Below are positions 1 through 11,289 of a DNA stretch of 64,000 nt, in pieces. The stretch spans positions 1,303,501 through 1,367,500 of the forward strand of contig NZ_CP019937.1 of NCBI RefSeq assembly GCF_002117445.1, in the 5' to 3' direction. This stretch comes from Ketogulonicigenium robustum (lineage in GTDB: Bacteria; Pseudomonadota; Alphaproteobacteria; Rhodobacterales; Rhodobacteraceae). Within the stretch, counting starts at the first letter, position 1, and each line of letters opens with the position of its first letter. The notes beneath the pieces were generated by a model that worked only from the letters and a program-made list of their open reading frames with translations, ran no database searches and was not told where the DNA came from. A program made the position numbers and the translations under genes.

Positions 1-294
1 GGGGGTGCAGTTCATCAACATCTGCCACATCCAACCGATTTTACGCGGCTCGGGCATGGGGTTGATGATCAAGGGCGGGTATTTGCTGAACATCCACTTA
101 ATGGCTTTCAGCGGGATACCGGGGGCGGCCCAAGGCGTTGAATAACCGGGTGAAATCTCGCCCGCATTGGCAAAGCTGGTTTCCAGCGCAGGGCCGCCCT
201 GCCTGTCAACGACAGTCACCTCGTGTCCATCGGCGGCCAGATACCACGCGGTGGTGACACCAATCACACCCGAGCCCAAAACCAAGATCTTCAT
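1..294 (-). CDS. dadA: D-amino-acid dehydrogenase, N-terminal part (cut by window edge)
   Basis: Ninety-eight N-terminal codons are present and the rest lies beyond base 1. The protein opens with a Rossmann FAD-binding motif (GSGVIG, residues 8-13), followed by the acidic end of the second strand (VTVVDRQ) and the segment [22 protein letters not shown] (split here: [12 protein letters not shown], then [10 protein letters not shown]), which is typical of DadA. Members of this family are membrane-associated flavoproteins that oxidise D-amino acids, especially D-alanine, to the 2-oxo acid and ammonia. The start is the ATG at 294-292. The gene is divergent from the glycine-cleavage operon across a spacer of about 470 bases. 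A related FAD oxidase such as a glycine or sarcosine oxidase is possible, but this N-terminus fits DadA best. Confidence 0.85.
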   Translation of the reverse strand, partial: MKILVLGSGVIGVTTAWYLAADGHEVTVVDRQGGPALETSFANAGEISPGYSTPWAAPGIPLKAIKWMFSKYPPLIINPMPEPRKIGWMWQMLMNCTP

Positions 295-477
295 TCGTGC
301 CACCGATCGCTGCGTAAAGTCGCCGCGAGTATACGCAATACCCGCGCAAGAGTTTCGCAAAGACAGCGCCCGCGCACCGCCGCTTGCGGCTTTTCAACCG
401 AAAATGGCGCAGTATTCCGAATATTCTACGGTATGATTTAATTTTCATCGAATGATCTTCGACAACCATGAAACCCC

Positions 478-506
478 TTGTCAGAATCGGCGCGGGCTTG
501 CTAACT
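478..506 (+). promoter_or_regulatory. Candidate sigma-70 promoter for the gcv riboswitch transcript
   Basis: TTGTCA at 478-483 is followed by a 17-base spacer and CTAACT at 501-506. Transcription would begin near 513, just before the first glycine aptamer. The -35 is good and the -10 is weak, so the call rests largely on position. Confidence 0.4.
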
Positions 507-514
507 GCACCTCG

Positions 515-692
515 TCAGAATCGGGAGAAACCGGCGCAGCCCTCGGGCAAACGCTGGTGCCGAAGGAGCAACCGCCCCGGTAAACTCTCAGGCAAAGGGA
601 CCATTCTGGCAACGGACTCTGGAGAGTGGCGCAAGCCCGCCGAAGGGATAACGATCTCAGGCGCCCGGTAACGGGTGAAGACAGAGGGGGCA
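515..692 (+). promoter_or_regulatory. Tandem glycine riboswitch (gcvT motif)
   Basis: Two glycine aptamers lie in series. The first has GGGAGA at 523-528, the core GCCGAAGGAGCAA at 559-571 and CTCTCAGGCAAAGGGA at 585-600. The second has CTGGAGAG near 619-626, GCCGAAGGGATAACG from 638, ATCTCAGG near 654-661 and closes at ACAGAGGGGG (681-690). The repeated CCGAAGG and CTCAGG blocks are the signature of the family. Glycine-bound tandem aptamers usually switch on downstream gcv genes. The leader ends about 70 bases before the gcvT start, leaving room for an expression platform over the ribosome-binding region. Confidence 0.93.
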
Positions 693-760
693 CGAAATAG
701 CAGGCGCACGCCTGTTTGAGTGCTTGGCCATAGGCCAGCCGTTGCTTTTGGGGGTTGGCC

Positions 761-1882
761 ATGGCCGAACTGATGACGAACGCGCTGCAGCAACTGCCGC
801 TTGCAGCCCTTCACCATGAATTGGGCGCAAAGATGTGCCCCTTCGCGGGCTATGAAATGCCCATCAATTACCCCGCCGGCGTGATGAAAGAACACATCCA
901 TACCCGCACACATGCGGGTCTGTTCGACGTTAGCCATATGGGCCAAGTCTTGCTGCAGCCCAAAGGCGACATGGAGACGCTGGCGCTGGCGTTCGAACGG
1001 CTGATGCCCGTGGACGTGCTGGCCGTAAAGCCCGGCCGCCAGCGTTATGGCCTGTTGACGAACGAAGACGGCGGTATTTTGGACGATCTGATGTTCGCCA
1101 ACCGCGACGATCACTATTATGTCGTCGTCAACGCTGCCTGCAAAACCGCCGACCTCGCTCACCTGCGCGCGCATCTGTCGGATGTCGCCGATGTGATTGA
1201 AGTGACAGACCGCGCCCTGCTGGCATTGCAAGGCCCTGACGCCGAAGCGGTTCTGGAGGCCATCGTGCCCGGGACCGCAGCGATGCGTTTCATGGATGTG
1301 GGCGTTTTTGGCGATCTGTGGATCTCGCGCTCGGGCTATACCGGCGAAGACGGGTTCGAAATTTCGGTGCCACTGGATCAGGTCACGGCGTTTGCGCACA
1401 GCCTGCTGGCCGACACGCGCGTGCAGCCCATCGGTCTTGGCGCACGCGACAGCCTCCGCCTCGAAGCGGGTCTTTGCCTTTACGGCCACGACATCGACAC
1501 CACCACCAGCCCAGTCGAGGCCAATTTGACATGGGCGATTCAAAAAGCCCGTCGCACTGGTGGCGCGCGCGAAGGCGGTTTTGCCGGCGCTGATCGTATT
1601 CTACGCGAAATGCGTGACGGCCCTAGCCGCTTGCGCGCGGGTTTGCTGCCGGACGGCCGCGCCCCCTTGCGCGAGGGTGTGGAACTGATTGAAAATGAAC
1701 AGGTGATCGGGCGGATCACATCGGGTGGCTTCGGCCCCACTTTGGAACGCCCTGTCGCAATGGGCTATGTCCCGACTGCCAAAGCCACCGTCGGCACCGA
1801 ATTGACCGCCAGCCTGCGCGGGCGGGCGCAAGGTGTAAGCGTTGCCGACATGCCCTTCTTTCCAAACCGTTATAAACGCTGA
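761..1882 (+). CDS. gcvT: Glycine cleavage system T protein (aminomethyltransferase)
   Basis: A 373-residue tetrahydrofolate-dependent aminomethyltransferase. It takes the aminomethyl group from lipoylated H protein, releasing ammonia and making 5,10-methylene-THF. The family motif AGLFDVSHMGQV lies about 50 residues in. EDGGILDDLMF, SRSGYTGEDGFEI and LGARDSLRLEAGLCLYGHD are all in place, and the C-terminal barrel ends with GYVPTA and FFPNRYKR. I chose ATG 761 over an in-frame TTG six bases upstream because MAELMTNAL is the more natural N-terminus. It is the first gene after the glycine riboswitch and is followed after 8 bases by gcvH, so T, H and P should be made together when glycine is abundant. 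Confidence 0.97.
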   Translation: MAELMTNALQQLPLAALHHELGAKMCPFAGYEMPINYPAGVMKEHIHTRTHAGLFDVSHMGQVLLQPKGDMETLALAFERLMPVDVLAVKPGRQRYGLLTNEDGGILDDLMFANRDDHYYVVVNAACKTADLAHLRAHLSDVADVIEVTDRALLALQGPDAEAVLEAIVPGTAAMRFMDVGVFGDLWISRSGYTGEDGFEISVPLDQVTAFAHSLLADTRVQPIGLGARDSLRLEAGLCLYGHDIDTTTSPVEANLTWAIQKARRTGGAREGGFAGADRILREMRDGPSRLRAGLLPDGRAPLREGVELIENEQVIGRITSGGFGPTLERPVAMGYVPTAKATVGTELTASLRGRAQGVSVADMPFFPNRYKR

Positions 1883-1890
1883 GAGCCCCA

Positions 1891-2250
1891 ATGAAATATA
1901 CCGAAGACCACGAATGGCTGCGCGTCGATGGTGACGTGATCACCGTCGGCATCACCGAATTCGCCGCCGAACAACTGGGCGATGTCGTTTTCGTCGAACT
2001 GCCCGAGCTGGAAACCATGGTCTCGACCGGCGATGAAATTGCCGTGATCGAAAGCGTCAAGGCCGCATCCGAGATTCTCGCCCCGCTGAACGGCGAGATC
2101 ATCGAGGTGAACGCAGAACTGACCGACAACCCCGCGCTGGTTGGTGAAGACCCGCTGGGCGCCGGCTGGTTCTTCAAGATGAAAGTCGACGATCTGTCGA
2201 CCCTTGATGGGTTGATGGACGAAGAAGAATACCAGAACCACATCGCGTAA
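1891..2250 (+). CDS. gcvH: Glycine cleavage system H protein (lipoyl carrier)
   Basis: A 119-residue lipoyl-domain protein that shuttles the aminomethyl group from P to T protein. The lipoylated lysine is Lys57 in [10 protein letters not shown], the classic H-protein context. The N-terminal YTEDHEWL and the C-terminal GLMDEEEYQ match the family over full length. It sits between gcvT and gcvP in the riboswitch-controlled operon, with 35 bases before the gcvP start. Confidence 0.98.
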   Translation: MKYTEDHEWLRVDGDVITVGITEFAAEQLGDVVFVELPELETMVSTGDEIAVIESVKAASEILAPLNGEIIEVNAELTDNPALVGEDPLGAGWFFKMKVDDLSTLDGLMDEEEYQNHIA

Positions 2251-2285
2251 ATTCCGCACGCGCAGCATTTTTGGCAAGGTTACCA

Positions 2286-5111
<2,826 letters not shown>

Positions 5112-5138
5112 CCCTTATTTATAAGGGCTAGCGCTAAC

Positions 5139-5172
5139 ATGATGCGGGGCTGCCACGGGCCCCGCATCTTCG
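5139..5172 (+). terminator. Probable terminator after gcvP
   Basis: GATGCGGGG (5141-5149) pairs perfectly with CCCCGCATC (5160-5168) around a 10-base loop. Only a short T-poor tail follows, so termination strength is uncertain. A smaller inverted repeat CCCTTAT/ATAAGGG lies immediately after the stop codon. Confidence 0.65.
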
Positions 5173-5289
5173 TCAAAATTAACTTGATTTCCCCCCAGAT
5201 ATCCCTTGAACGCCGCCATCCGCGCATATAGGTGCCCTGCGCAATAGTGCCGGGAGCCCCGGTTCGTAGTGATGCAATTTAGGTGCAAC

Positions 5290-5475
5290 ATGTCTGATTC
5301 GGTGCCGCAGCAGGGCGACAATCTGCAACAGGTATCGCAGGGGCAATCGCAAGCCGCGATCAGCCCAAACCAATCGCAACGCGCACGCCCCAGTGCCAGC
5401 ACGCAAATGGGCGCAGGTAGCACGGACGACAGCTATCCGCCGCGTTTCATTTTCCGCGATCTCGCCAGTATCTGA
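5290..5475 (+). CDS. Possible small Gln/Ser-rich hypothetical protein
   Basis: An ATG at 5290 with AGGTG five bases upstream opens a 61-codon frame (MSDSVPQQGDNLQQ...) that is very rich in Gln, Ser and Pro and has no membrane segment or motif I recognise. The only other content of 5173-5683 is a cluster of small GC-rich inverted repeats near 5520-5560. The frame may be real or may be chance; the call is tentative and based only on start context and composition. Confidence 0.25.
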   Translation: MSDSVPQQGDNLQQVSQGQSQAAISPNQSQRARPSASTQMGAGSTDDSYPPRFIFRDLASI

Positions 5476-5683
5476 TCCAGCATCCGATAAAGCGTGATCT
5501 GACAGGATGGGTTTTGGCTGTTCGGGCGCGTCAAACGCCCCCGCCCGACGCAAGCCGTTGTGCCCCGTGGCCGTGCGATCTGCATGTTGGTAACAATTTG
5601 CAGCTCGCCCGTAGGCAAGGACGTTGTTTAGGTCTATACGCCTAGGGATTAACGACCACGTTGCAACAGCCACAGGCGACCCG
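5476..5683. other. Intergenic stretch upstream of the LpxH-like gene
   Basis: Together with 5173-5289 this makes about 325 bases that hold no gene I can support. It contains GGGCG/CGCCC inverted repeats near 5523-5550 and presumably the promoter of the downstream phosphoesterase. No tRNA or known riboswitch is recognisable. Confidence 0.4.
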
Positions 5684-6502
5684 ATGAGAAGTTCCACTCC
5701 CGTTTCCAGCCAGAACACCGGCGCAGGGCAAACGCCCAAACGTGTGCGCACGCTGTTTCTGTCGGACATGCACTTGGGCTCGCGCGGCGCGCAGGCCAAG
5801 ATGATCCTGGAATTTCTGGACGCCTACGACGCACCGACGATCTATCTGGTTGGCGATATTGTCGACGGCTGGCGGCTGAAAAAGTCGTGGTACTGGCCGC
5901 AGACCCACAACGAGGTTGTGCGCGCCCTGCTGCGCAAGGCCGATAGCGGCACGCGTATCATCTACCTGCCCGGCAACCACGATGAATTTCTGCGTGACTA
6001 TCCTGGTGTGCACTTCGGCGGGATCGAGATTATCGACCGCGTCATCCATGTCAGCGCCACCGGCAAGCGCTATCTGGTTATCCACGGCGACCAGTTCGAT
6101 GCGGTGATCACCAAAGCCAAGTGGCTCGCCCATGTGGGCGACTGGGCCTATACGTGGGCGATGGGTTTGAACTCGATCATCAACTTCGTGCGCCGCCGGA
6201 TGGGCCTGTCCTACTGGTCGCTGTCGGCAGTTGCGAAAAGCAAAGTGAAGAAGGCGGTGAATTTCATCGGCCACTTCGAAGATACCCTGTCGGTCGAGGC
6301 GCAGCGCAGCGGTACCGACGGTGTAATCTGCGGGCATATTCACGCCGCTGCGAACCACATGATGGGCGATGTGCACTACCTCAACACCGGCGACTGGGTT
6401 GATGGCTGCACCGCGCTGGTCGAACACGACGACGGCGAATTCGAGGTGATCTACTGGAACCGCCCGAATACGTTGCAACTAACCGACAACCGCGTCGCCT
6501 GA
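5684..6502 (+). CDS. LpxH-like metallophosphoesterase (UDP-2,3-diacylglucosamine diphosphatase family)
   Basis: A 272-residue calcineurin-type phosphoesterase. The metal-binding blocks are SDMHLGS (27-33), VGDIVDGWR, LPGNHDE, VIHGDQFD and GHIHAAANH in the right order, and the WRLKKSWYWPQTHNEVV segment is typical of LpxH-like proteins. True LpxH hydrolyses UDP-diacylglucosamine to lipid X in lipid A synthesis. Many alphaproteobacteria use LpxI for that step, and this LpxH-like branch may act on another nucleotide or phospholipid substrate. ATG 5684 was taken rather than an in-frame TTG 60 bases upstream. The next gene, 36 bases downstream and co-directional, is a ceramide-glucosyltransferase-like enzyme, which suggests membrane glycolipid work. 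Confidence 0.82.
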   Translation: MRSSTPVSSQNTGAGQTPKRVRTLFLSDMHLGSRGAQAKMILEFLDAYDAPTIYLVGDIVDGWRLKKSWYWPQTHNEVVRALLRKADSGTRIIYLPGNHDEFLRDYPGVHFGGIEIIDRVIHVSATGKRYLVIHGDQFDAVITKAKWLAHVGDWAYTWAMGLNSIINFVRRRMGLSYWSLSAVAKSKVKKAVNFIGHFEDTLSVEAQRSGTDGVICGHIHAAANHMMGDVHYLNTGDWVDGCTALVEHDDGEFEVIYWNRPNTLQLTDNRVA

Positions 6503-6538
6503 TCTATTGCCGCCCGAATAACGACGACATAGCACAAT

Positions 6539-7636
6539 ATGTATACAATACTAGCAGCCTACGCCCTCGGCAGTCTTTGCGCACAGGCCATCACCTGTGC
6601 CGTCACTGCGCGCCATGCGACGAAAGACACCCCCGAAGGCGTCGTGCCCGACGGCATTACAGTGCTGCGTCCTGTCTCGGGTCTGCACCCGGGGATCGAG
6701 GATACGATCAAATCCAGCTTTGGGCTAACCGGATGCCCGCACGAAGTTATTTTCTGCATCTCGGATGCGAATGATCCGGCTATCCCACTGGTTCAGGCTG
6801 CCCTTGCCGCCCACCCCCAGCATGATGCCAAGCTGTTGATCGGGCTGGACGAAAGCAGCTTCAACCCCAAAATCGACAACCTGCAAAAAGGCTGGGCCGC
6901 AGCGAAATATGAACGCGTGCTGATGGTCGACAGTAACGTCCGGCTTGCCCCCGATACCCTCTGCGTCGCCGAAGGGTTGCGCCAACAGCAAGACGTGGGC
7001 CTTGTCAGCTCACCCCCGCTGGCCGTCGAACCCGAAGGCTTCGCGGCCGAGCTGGAAACCGCGTTTCTCAATTCCCACCAATTGCGCTGGCAGTTGTTCT
7101 CGGACGCGCTGGGGTATGGCTTTGCCCAGGGCAAACTGCTGTATCTGCGCAAAGAACAACTGGGTAATATGGGGCTGGATGCGCTGACGGTAGAATACGC
7201 CGAAGATGCCGCTGCGACCAAGGTGATCCGCCGCCAGAACATGCGCGTCGTGCTGATGCTGCCGCCTGTCAGCCAAATCGTCGGGCGCCGCCGCCTGAAA
7301 TCAATCTGGGGCCGCCAAGAACGCTGGGCCCAGCTGCGATGGAATTCGTTCTCGGTTCAATATCTAGCCGAGATCTTTTCGGGCGCGTTCCTGCCCTTCG
7401 TTGCGGCCGCTATCGCGTTTGGCTGGTGGGCTTTGGCCTTTGCCGCCGTCTGGTACTTGATCGAGATTTTGATGATCCGCCGCTGTGGCTGGCACCTTAG
7501 CCTGAAACAGGCGCTGTGCCTGCCGCTGCGCGATGTGCTGCTGCCTGTGGTTTGGGTGATCGGTCTGATCAAGCGGACCTACGAATGGAATGGCCATATC
7601 ATCCGCCTATCGCGCGCAGGGCCGGACCAGAACTAA
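6539..7636 (+). CDS. Ceramide glucosyltransferase-like GT21 glycosyltransferase
   Basis: A 365-residue membrane glycosyltransferase. An N-terminal hydrophobic segment (1-22) anchors a GT-A domain with the D1 region SDAND (75-79), VDSNVRL (130-136) as the DxN version of the DxD motif, an acidic EDAA (222-225) and the processive-type motif RQERW (259-263). Two or three C-terminal membrane helices follow (about 280-350). The combination matches family GT21 (ceramide glucosyltransferase and HpnI-like enzymes), which moves a sugar from a nucleotide donor to a lipid acceptor. The acceptor here is unknown; ceramide, hopanoid or diacylglycerol are possible. It is probably co-transcribed with the preceding LpxH-like phosphoesterase, and a strong terminator follows 25 bases after its stop. 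Confidence 0.8.
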   Translation: MYTILAAYALGSLCAQAITCAVTARHATKDTPEGVVPDGITVLRPVSGLHPGIEDTIKSSFGLTGCPHEVIFCISDANDPAIPLVQAALAAHPQHDAKLLIGLDESSFNPKIDNLQKGWAAAKYERVLMVDSNVRLAPDTLCVAEGLRQQQDVGLVSSPPLAVEPEGFAAELETAFLNSHQLRWQLFSDALGYGFAQGKLLYLRKEQLGNMGLDALTVEYAEDAAATKVIRRQNMRVVLMLPPVSQIVGRRRLKSIWGRQERWAQLRWNSFSVQYLAEIFSGAFLPFVAAAIAFGWWALAFAAVWYLIEILMIRRCGWHLSLKQALCLPLRDVLLPVVWVIGLIKRTYEWNGHIIRLSRAGPDQN

Positions 7637-7661
7637 CCCGCACGATTCGGAAAAATATTCC

Positions 7662-7697
7662 CCCTATTCAAGCCTTCCCGCTTGGATAGGGTTTTTT
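7662..7697 (+). terminator. Rho-independent terminator after the GT21 gene
   Basis: CCCTATTCAAG (7662-7672) pairs with CTTGGATAGGG (7681-7691), with one G-T wobble and an 8-base loop. TTTTTT (7692-7697) follows. This is a textbook intrinsic terminator. Confidence 0.92.
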
Positions 7698-7768
7698 CAT
7701 GTCGAACGATCATTCAAAAGTAGAATTTAATTCCTTTTTGATCGCAAAAATCGCCAATTCTTTTTCCT

Positions 7769-7800
7769 TGAAATAGACGACCACAAAAGTCGATATTTAT
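7769..7800 (+). promoter_or_regulatory. AT-rich inverted repeat upstream of the Lrp-family gene (candidate operator)
   Basis: AAATA-GA-CGAC at 7771-7781 is mirrored by GTCG-A-TATTT at 7789-7798 around a 7-base centre, in a markedly AT-rich patch (7700-7815) of an otherwise GC-rich window. A -35-like TTGAAA (7769-7774) overlaps it. The position, 50-80 bases before an Lrp/AsnC gene, fits an autoregulatory site, but this is inference. Confidence 0.45.
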
Positions 7801-7847
7801 TTAGCGGGTAAAAAAACCTGCAAATCAGCGATGCGGAAGGCGACCAG

Positions 7848-8327
7848 ATGGGGAAACAAGCTTTGGATAGGATCGATCGCAAGATCATCCACGAGCTGAT
7901 GCGCGACGCCACTCTGCCTATTGCCGAGCTGGCTGACCGCGTGAACCTGTCGCAAACGCCATGCTGGAAGCGTGTCCGTAAACTGGAAGCCGCAGGCATC
8001 ATCACCGGCCGCGTCGCTGTGGTCGAGCCCGCTGCCATCGGCCTCGGCCTCAGCGTATTTGTCGAGATCGAGGCGACCGAGCACACAGCCGAATGGCGCA
8101 GCGCCCTGACACGCGTCGTCAAGGACTTCCCCGAGATCGTCGAAGCGCACCGCATGGCGGGCGATGTCGATTACCTGATCAAGGTTGCCGTGCCCGACAT
8201 GGCCGCCTTTGACGCCTTCTATGTCAAACTGACCGAGACGCTGCCCTGCCGCAACGTGACATCAAAATTCTCGATGGAGCGGATCAAGGCGACCAACGCC
8301 TGGCCCATCGACATTACAACGCCGTAA
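7848..8327 (+). CDS. Lrp/AsnC family transcriptional regulator
   Basis: A 159-residue protein with an N-terminal AsnC-type helix-turn-helix (LDRIDRKIIHELMRDATLPI, then LSQTPCWKRVRKLEAAGII) and a C-terminal RAM/ligand-binding domain (GDVDYLIKVAVPDMAAFDAFY). Members bind DNA as dimers or octamers and usually sense amino acids. It sits 15 bases upstream of cysA in the same direction, so it may be co-transcribed with the sulfate transporter. Control of that operon by a cysteine- or amino-acid-sensing regulator is plausible but not shown. Confidence 0.93.
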   Translation: MGKQALDRIDRKIIHELMRDATLPIAELADRVNLSQTPCWKRVRKLEAAGIITGRVAVVEPAAIGLGLSVFVEIEATEHTAEWRSALTRVVKDFPEIVEAHRMAGDVDYLIKVAVPDMAAFDAFYVKLTETLPCRNVTSKFSMERIKATNAWPIDITTP

Positions 8328-8342
8328 GCAGGAACCCGACCT

Positions 8343-9449
8343 ATGGCCATCCAGATCAACCAGCTTGCCAAGCACTTTGGCCAAACCCAAGTGCTGCGCG
8401 GCATCGACCTGAACATCGAAAAAGGCGAGCTGGTGGCGCTGTTGGGGCCGTCCGGCTCGGGCAAGACCACCTTGCTCAAAATCATCGCGGGGCTGGAATG
8501 GCCCGATGCCGGCGCCCTGCAGGTTGACGGTGCCGATTGGCTGCAACTGGCGGCCAAAGATCGCCGCATCGGCTTTGTCTTTCAGCAATACGCGCTGTTC
8601 CCGCATATGAGCGTGCGCGACAATCTGGCCTTTGGTCTGACTGTCGGCAGCCGCGCCAATCGCCCGGGCAAGGATGTCATCCGCCGCAAGGTCGATGAGC
8701 TGTTGCAGTTCCTGCAAATCCCGCAACTGGCTAACCGTTTCCCGACCCAGCTTTCGGGCGGGCAAAAGCAGCGTGTGGCGCTGGGGCGGGCTTTGGCGAT
8801 CACCCCCAGTGTGCTACTGCTGGACGAGCCGTTCGGAGCCCTGGACGCAGCCATCCGCCGCGACCTGCGCCGCTGGCTGCGCGACGTGCACGAGGCCACC
8901 GGATCGACGACCATTTTCGTCACCCACGACCAAGAGGAAGCCTTCGAACTGGCCGACCGTGTTGTCGTGATGGGTGACGGCAAGATTGAACAAATCGGCA
9001 CCGCCGACCAGATTCACGACCACCCCGCATCGCCGTTTGTCGCGCGGTTCATGGGCGCGACGGTCGAACTGCCGGTGCAAATGCACGCAGGCCGCCCCGA
9101 GGCCCGTGGATTGGATCTGTCGCGCATCGCTCGCCGTCCGCTGCCCGACGGTGCCGCAACGCTGTTCGTGCGCCCGCAAGACATCACCCCCGTCCTTGAC
9201 CCCCACGGCGACTGGACGGTGACACGCCGCAGCAGCACCGGTGCCCAGCTGCGTCTGGTCGCCACCCACCCTACCTTGGGCGAGGTCGAAGTTGACCTGC
9301 CCCGCCGCGACGCCCCCGACGGGCTGGCTGCAGGCGCAACGCTGACCCTGCGCATCGAGGTCGGAACCCTTTTCACGACGCCAGCGGCACCCCAGACCGC
9401 AGCGACCCATACCCTTCACGCCGCCCCCCGCAAGGAGAATGCCCAATGA
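8343..9449 (+). CDS. cysA: Sulfate/thiosulfate ABC transporter ATP-binding protein
   Basis: A 368-residue ABC ATPase with Walker A GPSGSGKT (35-42), Q-loop QQYALFPHM (81-89), signature LSGGQKQR (137-144), Walker B LLLDEP (158-163) and the H-loop VTHDQEEA. The C-terminal TOBE-like extension is typical of CysA. It energises import of sulfate or thiosulfate through CysT/CysW. It heads the transporter genes (order cysA-sbp-cysT-cysW, unlike enterobacterial cysPUWA), and its stop overlaps the next start by ATGA. Confidence 0.95.
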   Translation: MAIQINQLAKHFGQTQVLRGIDLNIEKGELVALLGPSGSGKTTLLKIIAGLEWPDAGALQVDGADWLQLAAKDRRIGFVFQQYALFPHMSVRDNLAFGLTVGSRANRPGKDVIRRKVDELLQFLQIPQLANRFPTQLSGGQKQRVALGRALAITPSVLLLDEPFGALDAAIRRDLRRWLRDVHEATGSTTIFVTHDQEEAFELADRVVVMGDGKIEQIGTADQIHDHPASPFVARFMGATVELPVQMHAGRPEARGLDLSRIARRPLPDGAATLFVRPQDITPVLDPHGDWTVTRRSSTGAQLRLVATHPTLGEVEVDLPRRDAPDGLAAGATLTLRIEVGTLFTTPAAPQTAATHTLHAAPRKENAQ

Positions 9450-10444
9450 AATCCCGTTTCTTTCTGGCGACCGCCCTTGTCGCCACGCTCGGCACATCGC
9501 CCGCCTTTGCACAGGACAAACTGCTGAACGTCAGCTATGACGTCGCGCGCGAACTGTTCGAGGCGCTGAACCCCGTATTTGCCGCCCACTGGCAGGAAAC
9601 CACCGGCCGCACGGTCACAATCGACCAGTCGCACGGCGGTTCCTCAGCGCAGGCGCGGGCCATTCTGGAAGGCCTGCCCGCCGATGTTGTCACCTTCAAC
9701 CAAGAGACCGACATCGACGTTCTGGCCAACGGCGGCCTGGTCGACACCAACTGGCGCGAAGCCCTGCCGAACGGCGCATCGCCGTGGTATTCACTGCCCG
9801 CGTTCCTTGTGCGCGAAGGCAACCCCAAAGGCATCGAAGACTGGGACGATCTGGCGCGCGAGGGTGTGCAACCCATCTTCCCGAACCCCAAAACCAGCGG
9901 CAACGCGCGCTATACCTATCTGGCGGCCTATGCCTATGCGCTGGCGACCAACGGCGGTGATGATGCCGCTGCGCAGGAATTTGTCGGCAAAATCTTGGCC
10001 AACGTGCCGGTTTTTGACACCGGCGGCCGCGCGGCAACCCAAACCTTTGCCGAACGTGGCATCGGCGACGTGCTGGTGACGTTCGAGGCCGAGACGGCAG
10101 GCATCGCCGAAAGCTACGCCGACCAAGGCTTTGTGCGCGTGACCCCCTCGCGCAGCCTCTTTGCGGCCTTCCCCGTCGCGGCTGTCAGCGCCAATACCGA
10201 ACGCAACGGCACGATCGAGGTCGCCAATGCCTACCTTGAATGGCTGTATTCCCCCGAAGCGCAGCGCATTGTGGCCGAATACCACTACCGCGTGAACGAC
10301 CCTGAGGTTGCCGCCGAATTCGCCGACCAGCTTCCTCAGGTCGAACTGGTCACCGTTGACGACGCCTTTGGCGGCTGGGCCAACGTGAACGCCGAACACC
10401 TTTCGGACGGTGGTATTCTGGATCAGGTCTTCGTAAACCGATGA
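9446..10444 (+). CDS. sbp: Sulfate ABC transporter periplasmic binding protein
   Basis: A 332-residue exported protein. The signal peptide MKSRFFLATALVATLGTSPAFA is probably cleaved after Ala22. The mature part shows LLNVSYDVARELFEALNP, the SHGGSSAQARA sulfate-contact segment, ADVVTFNQETDID and NPKTSGNARYTYLAAYAYA, all hallmarks of the Sbp/CysP family. It captures sulfate (or thiosulfate) in the periplasm for CysT/CysW. The gene overlaps cysA and cysT by four bases on each side, consistent with one operon. Confidence 0.95.
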   Translation: MKSRFFLATALVATLGTSPAFAQDKLLNVSYDVARELFEALNPVFAAHWQETTGRTVTIDQSHGGSSAQARAILEGLPADVVTFNQETDIDVLANGGLVDTNWREALPNGASPWYSLPAFLVREGNPKGIEDWDDLAREGVQPIFPNPKTSGNARYTYLAAYAYALATNGGDDAAAQEFVGKILANVPVFDTGGRAATQTFAERGIGDVLVTFEAETAGIAESYADQGFVRVTPSRSLFAAFPVAAVSANTERNGTIEVANAYLEWLYSPEAQRIVAEYHYRVNDPEVAAEFADQLPQVELVTVDDAFGGWANVNAEHLSDGGILDQVFVNR

Positions 10445-11289
10445 TTTCACTTGCCCACCCTATCCGGCGCAAGCGTGTGTTGCCGGGGCTGTCACTGAGC
10501 CTCGGCACAACGCTGTTGTATGTAGCGCTGATAATCTTGCTGCCGGTCGTCGCACTTGTGCTGAAGGGCGCGGCCATCGGGCCTGAACGGTTCGTGGCGA
10601 TCGTGACGTCGCCCCGCACCGTCGCCGCGTTCAAAATCACGCTGCTGGCCGCGACCGCAGCGACGATTATCAATGCGCTCTACGGCCTGCTGATGGCTTG
10701 GGTGCTGGTGCGGTACGAATTTCCCGGCAAGCGCATTCTGGATGCGCTGATGGATGTGCCCTTTGCCCTGCCAACAGCCGTCGCGGGCCTTGCCCTGACG
10801 GCGCTGTTTTCCGCGAACGGCTGGTTTGGATCGCTGCTGGATGCCGCCGGCATCAGCGTGGTCTATACCATCTGGGGCATTATCATCGCCATGACCTTCA
10901 CCTCGATCCCATTCGTGGTGCGCACGGTGCAACCGGTGCTGGAGGACCTTGACCCCGCGCTGGAACAGGCCGCCGAAACGCTGGGCGCTAGCCCGTTTAC
11001 CGTGTTCCGGCGGATCGTGCTGCCCGCCATCTTGCCCGCATGGCTGGCGGGGGCCACCGTGTCTTTCGCGCGGTCATTGGGCGAATTCGGGGCAGTTGTC
11101 TTTATTGCGGGCAACATCCCGATGAAGACGGAGATCGCCTCGCTGCTCGCGTTCATCCGGCTGGCCGAATACGACTATAACGGCGCTGCGGTGATCGCGC
11201 TTTGCCTGCTGGCCATCGCGCTGGTGCTGCTGGTCGTGTCGAACATCTTGCAACACTGGGCATCCCGCTACCGCGAGGCAAACCGATGA
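10441..11289 (+). CDS. cysT: Sulfate ABC transporter permease CysT
   Basis: A 282-residue inner-membrane permease with about six hydrophobic helices and the EAA coupling loop EQAAETLGASPFTVFRRI. SFARSLGEFGAVVFIAGNIP is diagnostic of the CysT/CysW family. It partners CysW to form the sulfate channel. Its ATG overlaps the sbp stop, and its own stop overlaps the cysW start. Confidence 0.95.
   Translation: MISLAHPIRRKRVLPGLSLSLGTTLLYVALIILLPVVALVLKGAAIGPERFVAIVTSPRTVAAFKITLLAATAATIINALYGLLMAWVLVRYEFPGKRILDALMDVPFALPTAVAGLALTALFSANGWFGSLLDAAGISVVYTIWGIIIAMTFTSIPFVVRTVQPVLEDLDPALEQAAETLGASPFTVFRRIVLPAILPAWLAGATVSFARSLGEFGAVVFIAGNIPMKTEIASLLAFIRLAEYDYNGAAVIALCLLAIALVLLVVSNILQHWASRYREANR

Noticed and set aside
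515-1543. Long open frame (342 codons) on the minus strand across the glycine riboswitch and gcvT
   Set aside because: It runs antisense to a clear gcvT and riboswitch, its translation has no family motifs, and such frames are expected opposite GC-rich genes.
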